Below are positions 56,679 through 64,000 of a DNA stretch of 64,000 nucleotides, piece after piece. Position 1 is the stretch's first letter, and each line of letters starts with the position of its first letter. The notes beneath the pieces were generated by a model that worked only from the letters and a program-made list of their open reading frames with translations, searched no databases and had not been told where the DNA came from. The DNA comes from CBDFMG01 sp965221205 [NCBI: bacterium] (GTDB lineage Bacteria; SM23-31): assembly GCA_965221205.1 (NCBI GenBank), contig OZ244870.1, positions 2,604,001 through 2,668,000 on the forward strand, given 5' to 3'. Made by a program: the position numbers and the translations under genes.

Positions 56679-56913
56679 TTATTTAAACGGTAAGTTTATG
56701 CCGGTTGATCGAGGAATTTGTACTGCATTACGTCCTAAATCCTGAGCAGAAGGCCGTAATTCCGACCGAACAACATTTTTGAAATCACTTTGAGAGTCAA
56801 TGTTTGAAAATTTAACTCCTTTTCTGCTTGGCTCACGATTTACCCTCGGATTGACATTGGCCCTTGCCAGTTCCCCCTGTTCCAACAAAACGCAACGGTT
56901 CCGTTATAGGCAT
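56679..56913 (-). pseudogene. Small unknown gene, probably frameshifted near its start
   Basis: An ATG at 56913 with AAAGGA six bases upstream opens MPITEPLRFV. One frame over, beginning at the TTG at 56888 next to a run of four T, a clean open frame continues LEQGELARANVNPRVNREPS, RKGVKFSNIDSQSDFKN and ends INLPFK. One lost base in the T run would join them into a polar, basic protein of about 77 residues. I recognise no family. Confidence 0.4.
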
Positions 56914-57076
56914 AACGATTCCTTTCTAATTACAAAAACATGCTTCCAGGATTACAATTCAAGGAGGGTAACAATAGCAAAATAATTGATTAATAATATA
57001 TATTAGTTTTATAAAACGCAAGTACTTTTTATCTATAACAAAATATCAACAACAAAATATCAACTTACTTAATGAA

Positions 57077-57784
57077 TCAAATTTTTGTTTCGTTCGATTC
57101 AACACGAACGCGGTTGACTTCAATATGTGCACGCCTCGTTGGTTCCGGAATCCGGTAGCGTACGCAACTTTTTAAAACAATTTCAACAGATTTGTTGATA
57201 TTAATGAGATGTCCCGGTGATATAAACAATGGATTTGTGTTATCCTTACTTCTGAGTATAGCACCAATAAGCTCATTTTTGTCAATTAAATCAGTATAAT
57301 TCCCCTTTCTGTAATCAGGAAGCTTACCATCACCGATAAGCCTGCTCTTTGCACAGCCGATTGTCGGTAAATTGAGAAGTAAACCCAAATGACACGCAAG
57401 ACCAAATCGTCTCGGATGTGCATAACCCTGACTGTCACACATTACGACATCAGGGATTATGCTGATTTTTTCAAAACATTTGATTAAAAGCGGTATTTCT
57501 CGGAAACTAAGCAGGCCGGAAATATAGGGAAATGTTGATATACCCGATGCGGTCTGTATTTCAACAGTCTCAAGTGTAGAATAATCAAGTATTACGACAG
57601 CCGCAAAAAAATAATTACTTCGCTTATTATATGCAATGTCGGCACCGGCAATATAGTTTAGATGTGCAGGTCTAGGTCGGATCAGAATTTTATCAGCAAG
57701 AGATTTTTGAATCTTGACTGCTTCTTTCGGTGAGACATTCCAATGATGTAACTGATTAATCTTCAATAGTTTAATACCACTCAT
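57077..57784 (-). CDS. nfi: Endonuclease V
   Basis: Nfi nicks DNA one base 3' of deaminated purines such as inosine. The 235-residue protein keeps the acidic site: Asp in GADIAYN, Glu in GLLSFREIPLL and Asp in VMCDSQGYAHPRRFG, with the conserved C-terminal IPEPTRRAH as in Thermotoga Nfi. The N-terminus before the core carries a 25-residue extension. It overlaps the recD2 end by 14 bp, so the two repair genes are coupled. Confidence 0.94.
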   Translation of the reverse strand: MSGIKLLKINQLHHWNVSPKEAVKIQKSLADKILIRPRPAHLNYIAGADIAYNKRSNYFFAAVVILDYSTLETVEIQTASGISTFPYISGLLSFREIPLLIKCFEKISIIPDVVMCDSQGYAHPRRFGLACHLGLLLNLPTIGCAKSRLIGDGKLPDYRKGNYTDLIDKNELIGAILRSKDNTNPLFISPGHLININKSVEIVLKSCVRYRIPEPTRRAHIEVNRVRVESNETKI

Positions 57785-60032
57785 TTAAAGATCCGCTTAC
57801 GGAATCGAGAAGATTTAGTTGAGATTCAATCCTATCAGGATTTTTGAGCCGTTCGGAAAGATACGTATAACGAAGTTCTGTTTTATTGTTTTTGACTGCA
57901 ATATTGAACGCTTTATAGGTGCCAATAAATATCATCAACTCTTTCGCACGGGTTATTGCGGTATAGATAAGATTCTTTTGTAGCATAATATAGTGTTGTG
58001 TTGTAATGGGCATAATTGCTGCCTTGTATTCACTTCCCTGGCTTTTGTGCACTGTAATGGCATATGCATGAACCAATTCATTGAGGTTTTTACTGGAATA
58101 CGACACAATCTTTGAATCAAAATTTATTTCAAGCTCGCTGTCTTCAAAATTAATCTGTGTTATAAATCCTATATCACCATTATAAATATCTTTTGTATAG
58201 TTATTCCGCACCTGCATCACTTTATCGCCGACAGCAAAAGACCTTTCACCTTTAATCAAGGATTTCCCTTCGGCTCCCAGTGTATTCTGAAGAAGAGAGT
58301 TCAAGTTATTAGCACCAGTAGCTCCCTTATACATAGAAGTCAACACTTGGACATCTCTGACAGGGTTGTATCCATATTTGTCAGGCAGGCGTCGTTTAAT
58401 CAGGTCGGAGATTTTGCCCGGAATCTGCTCAGTATCCTGCTCATTGATAAAAAAGAGGTTCTTATTTTTAGAATTGTCAATATAAGGGACTTCCCCGCTG
58501 TTGATTTTATGAGCTGCCACTACAATATCGCTTGTTTCTTCCTGTCTGAATATAAAATCTAGCTCGATAGAGGGAATTGCCCTGGAATCGAGTAAATCTC
58601 TCAAAACATTACCCGGTCCAACCGAAGGAAGTTGATCAGCATCTCCAACCAATATTACTCTTGATTGATTTGCAATTCCACTCAAAAGTGCCGCCATGAG
58701 CGGTGTGTCGATCATAGATATTTCATCAATAATGACCACATCTGTCTTTACAGGACTGCGCACATTTCTGCTGAATTTCCAACTTGCCGGATCGTAATCA
58801 AGAAACCGATGGATCGTCTTGGCAGGAATCTTACAGGTCTCTTCCATCCGTTTCGCAGCTCTTCCTGTCGGTGCAGCAAGGCGAACTTCTGCAGTAGCTT
58901 TTCTGAAAAGATGCAATAACGCTTTCACGATCGTAGTTTTACCTGTACCCGGGCCACCAGTAACAACCACAATTTTGTGTTGAAACGCTTCTAGAAGAGC
59001 TTCTTTCTGACGTTTACTGTACACAATACCATTATTTTTTTCAATAGCACTGATCTCTTTGTCAACATCAAATTCCTTGAGCTGTAATGATGGGGTATTA
59101 AGTATTGTATTGATACGAGAAACAACATTGTTTTCAACAGCAAATAAAAACCTTATAAATACATTACCATTTTCTTTGGCAATTTTATTTGTTTGTGAAA
59201 GATTTTCAATTTCATCTTCGATCAACTGAAAATCGACCTGAAGATAATCGCGCGCTTTCTGAAACAGTTCTTCATGCGGAAGAAAAATGTGTCCTTCCTC
59301 TGCTGCCTGTTTAAGGCTGTATATAAGTGCGGCGCTTATTCTATCGGGTGATGTCGGCTCAATACCAATCTTCAGCGCTATATCATCTGCTTTTTTAAAT
59401 CCGATGCCCTTTATGTCTTCAGCAAGTTTATGTGTGTGATTTTTAAGCACAAAAAGAGAATTGCTTTTGTATCTACCGAATATTTTTTCAGCAAGATGGA
59501 GCGGTAAGTCGTTTTCGGCAAGAAATATATTTATATGCTTTAGTTCTCTTTTCTTATTCCACGATATAGTTATTTCACGGATTTTCTTATCACCGATGCC
59601 CGGAATATCCTTCAGTCGCTCTGGTTTGTTCTCGATGACATTGATAGTTTCCTTGCCAAATTTTTCAACAATAAGATTTGCGTATTTTTCTCCAATTCCT
59701 TTAAACTTCCCTTTTGTCAGCAGATTTTTTATACCTTGTACAGAAGTCGGAACGATAAAGTCGATATGTGATGCAGTAAATTGCCATCCCCATTGAGAAT
59801 CTTTTTCCCATTTTCCATGAAATTCGCCAACCTCACCCACATCTATTGACGGAAAATTCCCAACAACCGTTAATTCTTTTGCCCCTGTTCTCACTGCATG
59901 TATCTGTGCAACCGTATAGCCATTCTCTTCATTGCGAAAAGTGAGCCTGAGGACAGTTCCCTGGATTTTGGCTTCATCATCAGGTGGAGTCTCATTGCTG
60001 CGGATTCGATTTTTATTGTACTGGTAGATCAC
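57771..60032 (-). CDS. recD2: RecD2-type DNA helicase (YrrC family)
   Basis: This is a 753-residue SF1B 5'-3' helicase. It has an N-terminal OB-like region, tandem helix-hairpin-helix motifs (DIPGIGDKK, DIKGIGFKKADDIA), Walker A GGPGTGKT (359-366), motif II VVIIDEISMID, motif III LVGDADQLPSVGPG and motif VI HKSQGSEY. RecD2 acts without RecBC in repair and fork maintenance. The start is GTG at 60032, overlapping the argS stop by 4 bp. Confidence 0.95.
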   Translation of the reverse strand: MIYQYNKNRIRSNETPPDDEAKIQGTVLRLTFRNEENGYTVAQIHAVRTGAKELTVVGNFPSIDVGEVGEFHGKWEKDSQWGWQFTASHIDFIVPTSVQGIKNLLTKGKFKGIGEKYANLIVEKFGKETINVIENKPERLKDIPGIGDKKIREITISWNKKRELKHINIFLAENDLPLHLAEKIFGRYKSNSLFVLKNHTHKLAEDIKGIGFKKADDIALKIGIEPTSPDRISAALIYSLKQAAEEGHIFLPHEELFQKARDYLQVDFQLIEDEIENLSQTNKIAKENGNVFIRFLFAVENNVVSRINTILNTPSLQLKEFDVDKEISAIEKNNGIVYSKRQKEALLEAFQHKIVVVTGGPGTGKTTIVKALLHLFRKATAEVRLAAPTGRAAKRMEETCKIPAKTIHRFLDYDPASWKFSRNVRSPVKTDVVIIDEISMIDTPLMAALLSGIANQSRVILVGDADQLPSVGPGNVLRDLLDSRAIPSIELDFIFRQEETSDIVVAAHKINSGEVPYIDNSKNKNLFFINEQDTEQIPGKISDLIKRRLPDKYGYNPVRDVQVLTSMYKGATGANNLNSLLQNTLGAEGKSLIKGERSFAVGDKVMQVRNNYTKDIYNGDIGFITQINFEDSELEINFDSKIVSYSSKNLNELVHAYAITVHKSQGSEYKAAIMPITTQHYIMLQKNLIYTAITRAKELMIFIGTYKAFNIAVKNNKTELRYTYLSERLKNPDRIESQLNLLDSVSGSLNEWY

Positions 60033-61768
60033 ATTCGTTCTAATGGTATAATACCAAGTTGACGCAGGCTGGTCCCGAGTACCTGACGAGCAATTCTGAC
60101 AAGCCCTCCTCGTGCCGCAGTAAGAGTTTTATCATCCGGATTCAACACTAAATGTTCTCGGTGAAATTTATTTATCGCCCGTGCGGCATCAAAAATCCAC
60201 GCGGCAATACGTGCAGGATTAAGCGATTCGGCTGCATCTCGTATCACATCAGGGTAAAGTGAAAGACATAAGGCTAAATTGAGTTCTTCAGTATTTCCGA
60301 GCACAGTAAAATCGGTCACATTCTCGGATAGCAGATCCTTCCCTTTTCTCAATATACTTGACAAACGGGCGTACGAATACTGAGCAAACGGTCCTGTTGC
60401 ACCATCAAAGGACAGAGATTCTTCATGAACAAAGTGGATATCTTTCTGGGGATTGGTTTTCAACATATAATACTTCAAAGCGCTGAGCGCAACTGCTTCA
60501 GAAGTATACTCAAGTTCGTCTTCCTCCATACCCCGTGTCCTGTCAAGTATCTCTTTTTTTGCAAGATCATAGAGTTCATCCAAAAGAGTATCGGCATCGA
60601 CAACTTTGCCTTCCCGTGACTTCAGCTTGCCTTCAGGAAGATAGACCATTCCGTAATTTAAATGGTAACATTTCTCCGCCCATTCATATCCGAGTATTCT
60701 GAGTACATAAAACAGAATTTTAAAATGGAGATTTTGCTCTGAGGCAACTACATACACCGACTTGTCAACATTGAAATCATTAAATTTTTGAATAGCGGTA
60801 CCAAGGTCCTGGGTAATATAAATTGACGTGCCGTCATTTCTTAAAAGAACTTTCTCATCAAGGTCTATTCCGCTCAAATCGGCAACAATATCGCCAACAT
60901 CGTTTTTTTTGAGAAAATTGTTTTCTAATCCCTGCAGAACAATATCGCGACCTTCTCGATACGTGTCACTCTCATGGTATACCTTGTCGAACCTGCATCC
61001 CAGCCGCGTATACGTTTCATCAAAACCGCGGTATACCCAATCATTCATTTTTTTCCAGAGAGTTAAAATTTCTTCATCACCATTTTCCCACTTCTGGAGC
61101 ATCTCCTGTGCTTCGTTCAGCAGATCGGGATTTTCTTTAGCCTTTTGTTCAAACATCACATAATAATCACCTACAAAATGGTCTCCTTTCTTCCCTGATT
61201 TATCCGGAGAGTCTTCATTGCCCCATTTGCTGTATGCAAGCATAGACTTACATATATGAATCCCCCGGTCATTTACAAGATTGACCCGGGCAACATCGTT
61301 TCCGGCAGCTTCAAGCACATTTGCAACTGCCATCCCTAAAACATTGTTTCTTATATGGCCAAGATGCTGCGGTTTATTTGTATTTGGAGCGGAGTATTCG
61401 ATTAGTATATTTTGTTTCGGAAATGCCTGCAGCGTACCATATGAGTCTTTTAGCTCCATAATAGTGCTGTAAACCACTTCAATAAATACGGATGCATTGA
61501 GTTTTATATTGAGATATGGACCGGCGGCCTGAAACGAGTCAACAAAAGGCACAGCCAAGTTTTGATTCGCAAGGTCTTGAGCAATAAAGACAGGGGATTT
61601 TTTGAGTAACTTTGCTAAAGGAAAACAACCAAATCCTAGATTCCCGAATTCTGTGTCAGGGGTTGGTTCAAGTCTCATGTTTTTTTCATTAATTGAGACC
61701 GAATAAACTTTTTTTATGGATTTTTGAAGTTCAGCTTCTATCTGATGTATCGGACTTAAAAATTCCAC
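60029..61768 (-). CDS. argS: Arginyl-tRNA synthetase
   Basis: The start is GTG at 61768 with GAGGGG five bases upstream; the open frame extends to 61876 but that part lies over the cstA terminator. The 579-residue class Ia synthetase has APNTNKPQHLGHIRNNVLG (HIGH motif as HLGH) and LKSREGKVVDAD (KMSKS-like), with an N-terminal additional domain and a DALR anticodon domain (FAQYSYARLSSILRK). It is essential and intact, and is coupled to recD2. Confidence 0.97.
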   Translation of the reverse strand: MEFLSPIHQIEAELQKSIKKVYSVSINEKNMRLEPTPDTEFGNLGFGCFPLAKLLKKSPVFIAQDLANQNLAVPFVDSFQAAGPYLNIKLNASVFIEVVYSTIMELKDSYGTLQAFPKQNILIEYSAPNTNKPQHLGHIRNNVLGMAVANVLEAAGNDVARVNLVNDRGIHICKSMLAYSKWGNEDSPDKSGKKGDHFVGDYYVMFEQKAKENPDLLNEAQEMLQKWENGDEEILTLWKKMNDWVYRGFDETYTRLGCRFDKVYHESDTYREGRDIVLQGLENNFLKKNDVGDIVADLSGIDLDEKVLLRNDGTSIYITQDLGTAIQKFNDFNVDKSVYVVASEQNLHFKILFYVLRILGYEWAEKCYHLNYGMVYLPEGKLKSREGKVVDADTLLDELYDLAKKEILDRTRGMEEDELEYTSEAVALSALKYYMLKTNPQKDIHFVHEESLSFDGATGPFAQYSYARLSSILRKGKDLLSENVTDFTVLGNTEELNLALCLSLYPDVIRDAAESLNPARIAAWIFDAARAINKFHREHLVLNPDDKTLTAARGGLVRIARQVLGTSLRQLGIIPLERM

Positions 61769-61834
61769 AAATACCCCTCTGTCATCATGATCTTTTTGAT
61801 GTATAAATTTACTCTTTTTATAATGAATTGCAAT

Positions 61835-61862
61835 AAAAAACCCCGATGAAACATCGGGGTTT
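61835..61862 (-). terminator. Rho-independent terminator of cstA
   Basis: AAACCCCGATG and CATCGGGGTTT form a perfect 11-bp stem around AAA/TTT. On the minus strand a run of T follows. It lies 24 bp beyond the cstA stop and inside the unused upstream extension of the argS frame. Confidence 0.92.
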
Positions 61863-61885
61863 GCCAGTACGACCATATTATCAAG

Positions 61886-63517
61886 TTAATCAACCGGTTT
61901 TGGCTCTAAGCTGAGATCACGTTTAAAACCGAATCTCTTATAAGCGAGCACAAGAAGCATAACAGCAACGACCAAAAGTCCAATTCCGAATAGAGTCAAT
62001 ACATACTGCCCCTGCATAAATGTCCGTGCAATGAGAAAAACGAGCGCTGTTAGTGTAACAGAAAACATAAAAATCATCGGTATGAAAGTAAAACCGAAAC
62101 GAATACCCCGTCCTGCTAGCCAGATGGATGCTGCTAAAAGCGCGAGTGCTGCAAGAAGTTGATTTGCGGAGCCGAATAGGGGCCATAAAAGCTCCCATTG
62201 ACCTGAAAAAGCTAATGCTGCGCCAAGCCCGACCGTTACTCCTGTTCCGATAAATCTGTTTGAAAACAGGACCCCAGCTTTTTGTTCTTTGTCCGGGCTA
62301 AAAAACTCCTGAAAACAGAACCTACATAAACGTGTCGCAGTATCGAGCGATGTTAATGCAAATGCTGAAACCGCAAGGGCAGCAAACGTTTTACCTGTTT
62401 CTTGCTGAATGCCGATGTGTGACATAAATGAACCTACACCTTCTGAAAACAATACAACAGGTCCTTTTGCTATCAAATTACCGTAGGCTGATTTTGTTAT
62501 GACTGTGGCCGTCAGAATTGCTAATACAGCAAGACTGCACTCTATCAGCATAGCGCCGAAACTGATCAACTTTGCATCTTTTTCAGAATCAAGCTGCTTT
62601 GCGGTTGTTCCTGATGCAATGAGGCTGTGAAAACCCGATACTGCTCCGCAGGCAACTGTTACAAATAGCAATGGGAATAACAATCCAAGGTCCTGATCGA
62701 AACTTGTATATGCTTCGAGATGGACAGTCGGGCGGGCAAATAAAATCCCGATAAATGCCCCGATCATCAGTGCATACAGCAGAAAAGAATTTAAATAATC
62801 TCTGGGCTGTAACAGTACCCAGACGGGTAAAGTCGATGCTATGAATATGTAGATAAGCATCAAGACAAGCCACATTTCGAAGGATAATGAAACGGGAAAT
62901 TTAAGACCAAGATACATACATACAAAGAGAAGAACCCCTCCAAACAACGACGCAATTCCGAGCGAGGCGTTCGATCTTTTCATAAACAGACCGAATAGGA
63001 TCGCAAGAAAAATAAATAGAATTGATGAACTCCCTGCGCTCGGAGTGTCGACAAATGTTTTAGCAACAATGATCAGAAAAGCTGAAACAACCAGAAGAAG
63101 AGCAAAAAATGAAAATACCAGAAACAGCCGTTTACCATCTTTGCCAATCCGCTCTTCAATAACTTCTCCAATAGACCGTCCTTGATGGCGAATCGAAGCC
63201 ATGAGCGACGAAAAATCGTGTACGGCACCCATAAATATCCCCCCAATAAGAATCCATAGTACCACCGGAACCCACCCAAAAACAGCTGCAGTAATAGGTC
63301 CGATTATCGGTGAAGCTCCTGCAATTGACGCGAAATGGTGACCGAGTAAAACTGGCTTTTTAGCTGGAACATAGTCGATACCGTCATAATGGGTATGTGC
63401 AGGTGTTTTTCTCGATGGATCTACCCCGAGCCTCTTCGAAACAAAATCACCATAATATCGATACCCAAGGAGAAGAGCAATGATTGATACTACAACTATC
63501 AAGACTGCATTGAACAT
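61886..63517 (-). CDS. cstA: Carbon starvation protein CstA (peptide/pyruvate transporter family)
   Basis: This 543-residue integral membrane protein has about 15 helices. The CstA signatures are FGYRYYGDFVSKRLGVDP-like near the N-terminus (LLGYRYYGDFVSKRLG), DYVPAKKPVLLGHHFASIAGA, PIIGPITAAVFGWVP, HDFSSLMASIRHQGRSIGEV and ALTSLDTATRLCRF. Family members import peptides or pyruvate during starvation. It is 25 residues or so longer than short CstA forms and much shorter than E. coli CstA (about 700). It follows cutA by 65 bp. Confidence 0.94.
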   Translation of the reverse strand: MFNAVLIVVVSIIALLLGYRYYGDFVSKRLGVDPSRKTPAHTHYDGIDYVPAKKPVLLGHHFASIAGASPIIGPITAAVFGWVPVVLWILIGGIFMGAVHDFSSLMASIRHQGRSIGEVIEERIGKDGKRLFLVFSFFALLLVVSAFLIIVAKTFVDTPSAGSSSILFIFLAILFGLFMKRSNASLGIASLFGGVLLFVCMYLGLKFPVSLSFEMWLVLMLIYIFIASTLPVWVLLQPRDYLNSFLLYALMIGAFIGILFARPTVHLEAYTSFDQDLGLLFPLLFVTVACGAVSGFHSLIASGTTAKQLDSEKDAKLISFGAMLIECSLAVLAILTATVITKSAYGNLIAKGPVVLFSEGVGSFMSHIGIQQETGKTFAALAVSAFALTSLDTATRLCRFCFQEFFSPDKEQKAGVLFSNRFIGTGVTVGLGAALAFSGQWELLWPLFGSANQLLAALALLAASIWLAGRGIRFGFTFIPMIFMFSVTLTALVFLIARTFMQGQYVLTLFGIGLLVVAVMLLVLAYKRFGFKRDLSLEPKPVD

Positions 63518-63582
63518 TTATATTCCTTACGTGTTGGTCTTTTTTATTCTGTTATATTAATTTTTTACGGCAAAGGAAGACT

Positions 63583-63915
63583 TTATCCTTCAATTACATT
63601 ATTTTCAATCCATTGCAGATATTTTGCATTTCCGCCCTGTATATCAACACTGATTATTTCAGGTACTTTATAGCTATGAAGCGACAGCACGGTCTTAACA
63701 ATTGTTGACTCTGCAGATTTCAGCGATTTAATCATGAGCAGTACTTCTGCATCTTCGGATATTGTTTCTTCCCACCAATAAATAGACTGTATTGCCGGCA
63801 AAATACTGCAGCATGCTGCCAGCCGTTTTTCAACTAGTTCTTTTCCAATTTTCGCAGCTTCATCAGTCGAGTTTGTTGTAACATACACAATTATTTTATC
63901 ACTATTTTTTGTCAT
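63583..63915 (-). CDS. cutA: Divalent-cation tolerance protein CutA
   Basis: The 110-residue CutA1 protein shows VYVTTNSTDEAAKIGKELVE, RLAACCSILPAIQSIYWW and the C-terminal VPEIISVDI. It forms a ferredoxin-like trimer. I chose the ATG at 63915, with GGGGA five bases upstream, over an ATG four codons earlier. The start overlaps the end of the upstream gene by 14 bp. Confidence 0.93.
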   Translation of the reverse strand: MTKNSDKIIVYVTTNSTDEAAKIGKELVEKRLAACCSILPAIQSIYWWEETISEDAEVLLMIKSLKSAESTIVKTVLSLHSYKVPEIISVDIQGGNAKYLQWIENNVIEG

Positions 63916-64000
63916 GGATTTCCCCATAATTAAAATCCTGATGTGACACTTGAAAAGCTTCGAGGATCCGCTCCTCCGATGAAAACATCACGTTCCGCAT
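63902..64000 (-). CDS. C-terminal 32 residues of an unidentified protein (runs off the window)
   Basis: The minus-strand frame ...RNVMFSSEERILEAFQVSHQ, then DFNYGEIHDKK, ends in TAG at 63902, overlapping the cutA start. The gene continues beyond the right edge, so the family cannot be named. The overlap implies a shared transcript with cutA. Confidence 0.45.
   Translation of the reverse strand: MRNVMFSSEERILEAFQVSHQDFNYGEIHDKK

Noticed and set aside
56679-56913. A flagellar-operon small protein (TIGR02530-like) because of a GVKFS stretch.
   Set aside because: The following residues lack the HA..R..R pattern of that family, so I left it unassigned.
1-64000. CRISPR arrays, rRNA genes, prophage genes and replication origins.
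   Set aside because: I saw no repeat-spacer array, no rRNA signature, no phage structural genes and no DnaA-box cluster.

Overview
The window is about 64 kb of AT-rich DNA from a Gram-negative bacterium. The gene content suggests the FCB superphylum (Bacteroidota, Chlorobiota/Ignavibacteria, KSB1, Marinimicrobia and relatives). Pointers are a PorV/PorQ-like outer-membrane protein, a peptidase-MA/TolB-repeat/surface-antigen protein, an ExbB-ExbD-ExbD-TonB operon, a bifunctional-nuclease protein with a UVR motif, a gamma-alpha-fused KorA with KorB, type III pantothenate kinase and a large metzincin-like exported peptidase. I cannot place it more finely by reading alone.

Layout. 1-4.7 kb: the start of mreB, then purH, purN, an LD-carboxypeptidase and a TPR lipoprotein. 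4.8-7.8 kb: decaying genes (mtnA 3' end, PilN-like, PilM-like, TPR, FxLyD-like). 7.9-13.3 kb: endonuclease III-like protein, two SpoU methyltransferases, tgt, a gutted LegB-like dehydratase and an IS1595-type relic. 13.4-25.4 kb: the TolB-like protein, flaG and glycosyltransferase relics, a flippase, a ferritin-like protein, feoB, a MamK-like actin with a coiled-coil partner, tRNA-Arg, a dead Crp/Fnr gene and coaX. 25.6-33 kb: a two-domain amidase, a methyltransferase module bounded by inverted repeats, and korAB. 33.3-39.9 kb (+ strand): purL, purQ, an FAD oxidoreductase and a squalene/phytoene synthase. 39.9-47.5 kb: ECF sigma/anti-sigma, SPOR, TonB/Exb genes, PorV-like, bifunctional nuclease and STAS. 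47.6-64 kb: smc, a GH2-like membrane pseudoenzyme, a metallopeptidase, nfi, recD2, argS, cstA and cutA.

The main theme is gene decay around an intact core. At least fifteen loci carry premature stops, frameshifts, deletions or truncations. They fall in regulators (Crp/Fnr, ECF sigma, STAS), flagellar and surface-glycan genes (FlaG, LegB-like, glycosyltransferase), a pilus-type cluster, a transposase and a restriction-modification gene. All three stop codons interrupt genes (four TAG, two TGA, two TAA), and TAG and TGA also end intact genes, so codon recoding is unlikely. Three frameshifts lie in homopolymers and could be read errors. The 8-bp tandem duplication, the large deletion and the nonsense codons are harder to explain that way.

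The most interesting intact material is the iron/actin neighbourhood (ferritin-like, feoB with two strong palindromes, coiled coil, MamK-like filament), the GH2-like protein that has lost both catalytic glutamates but gained a membrane domain, the amidase with a second, zinc-ligand-less amidase domain, and the DNA methyltransferase-nuclease module framed by 25-bp inverted repeats.
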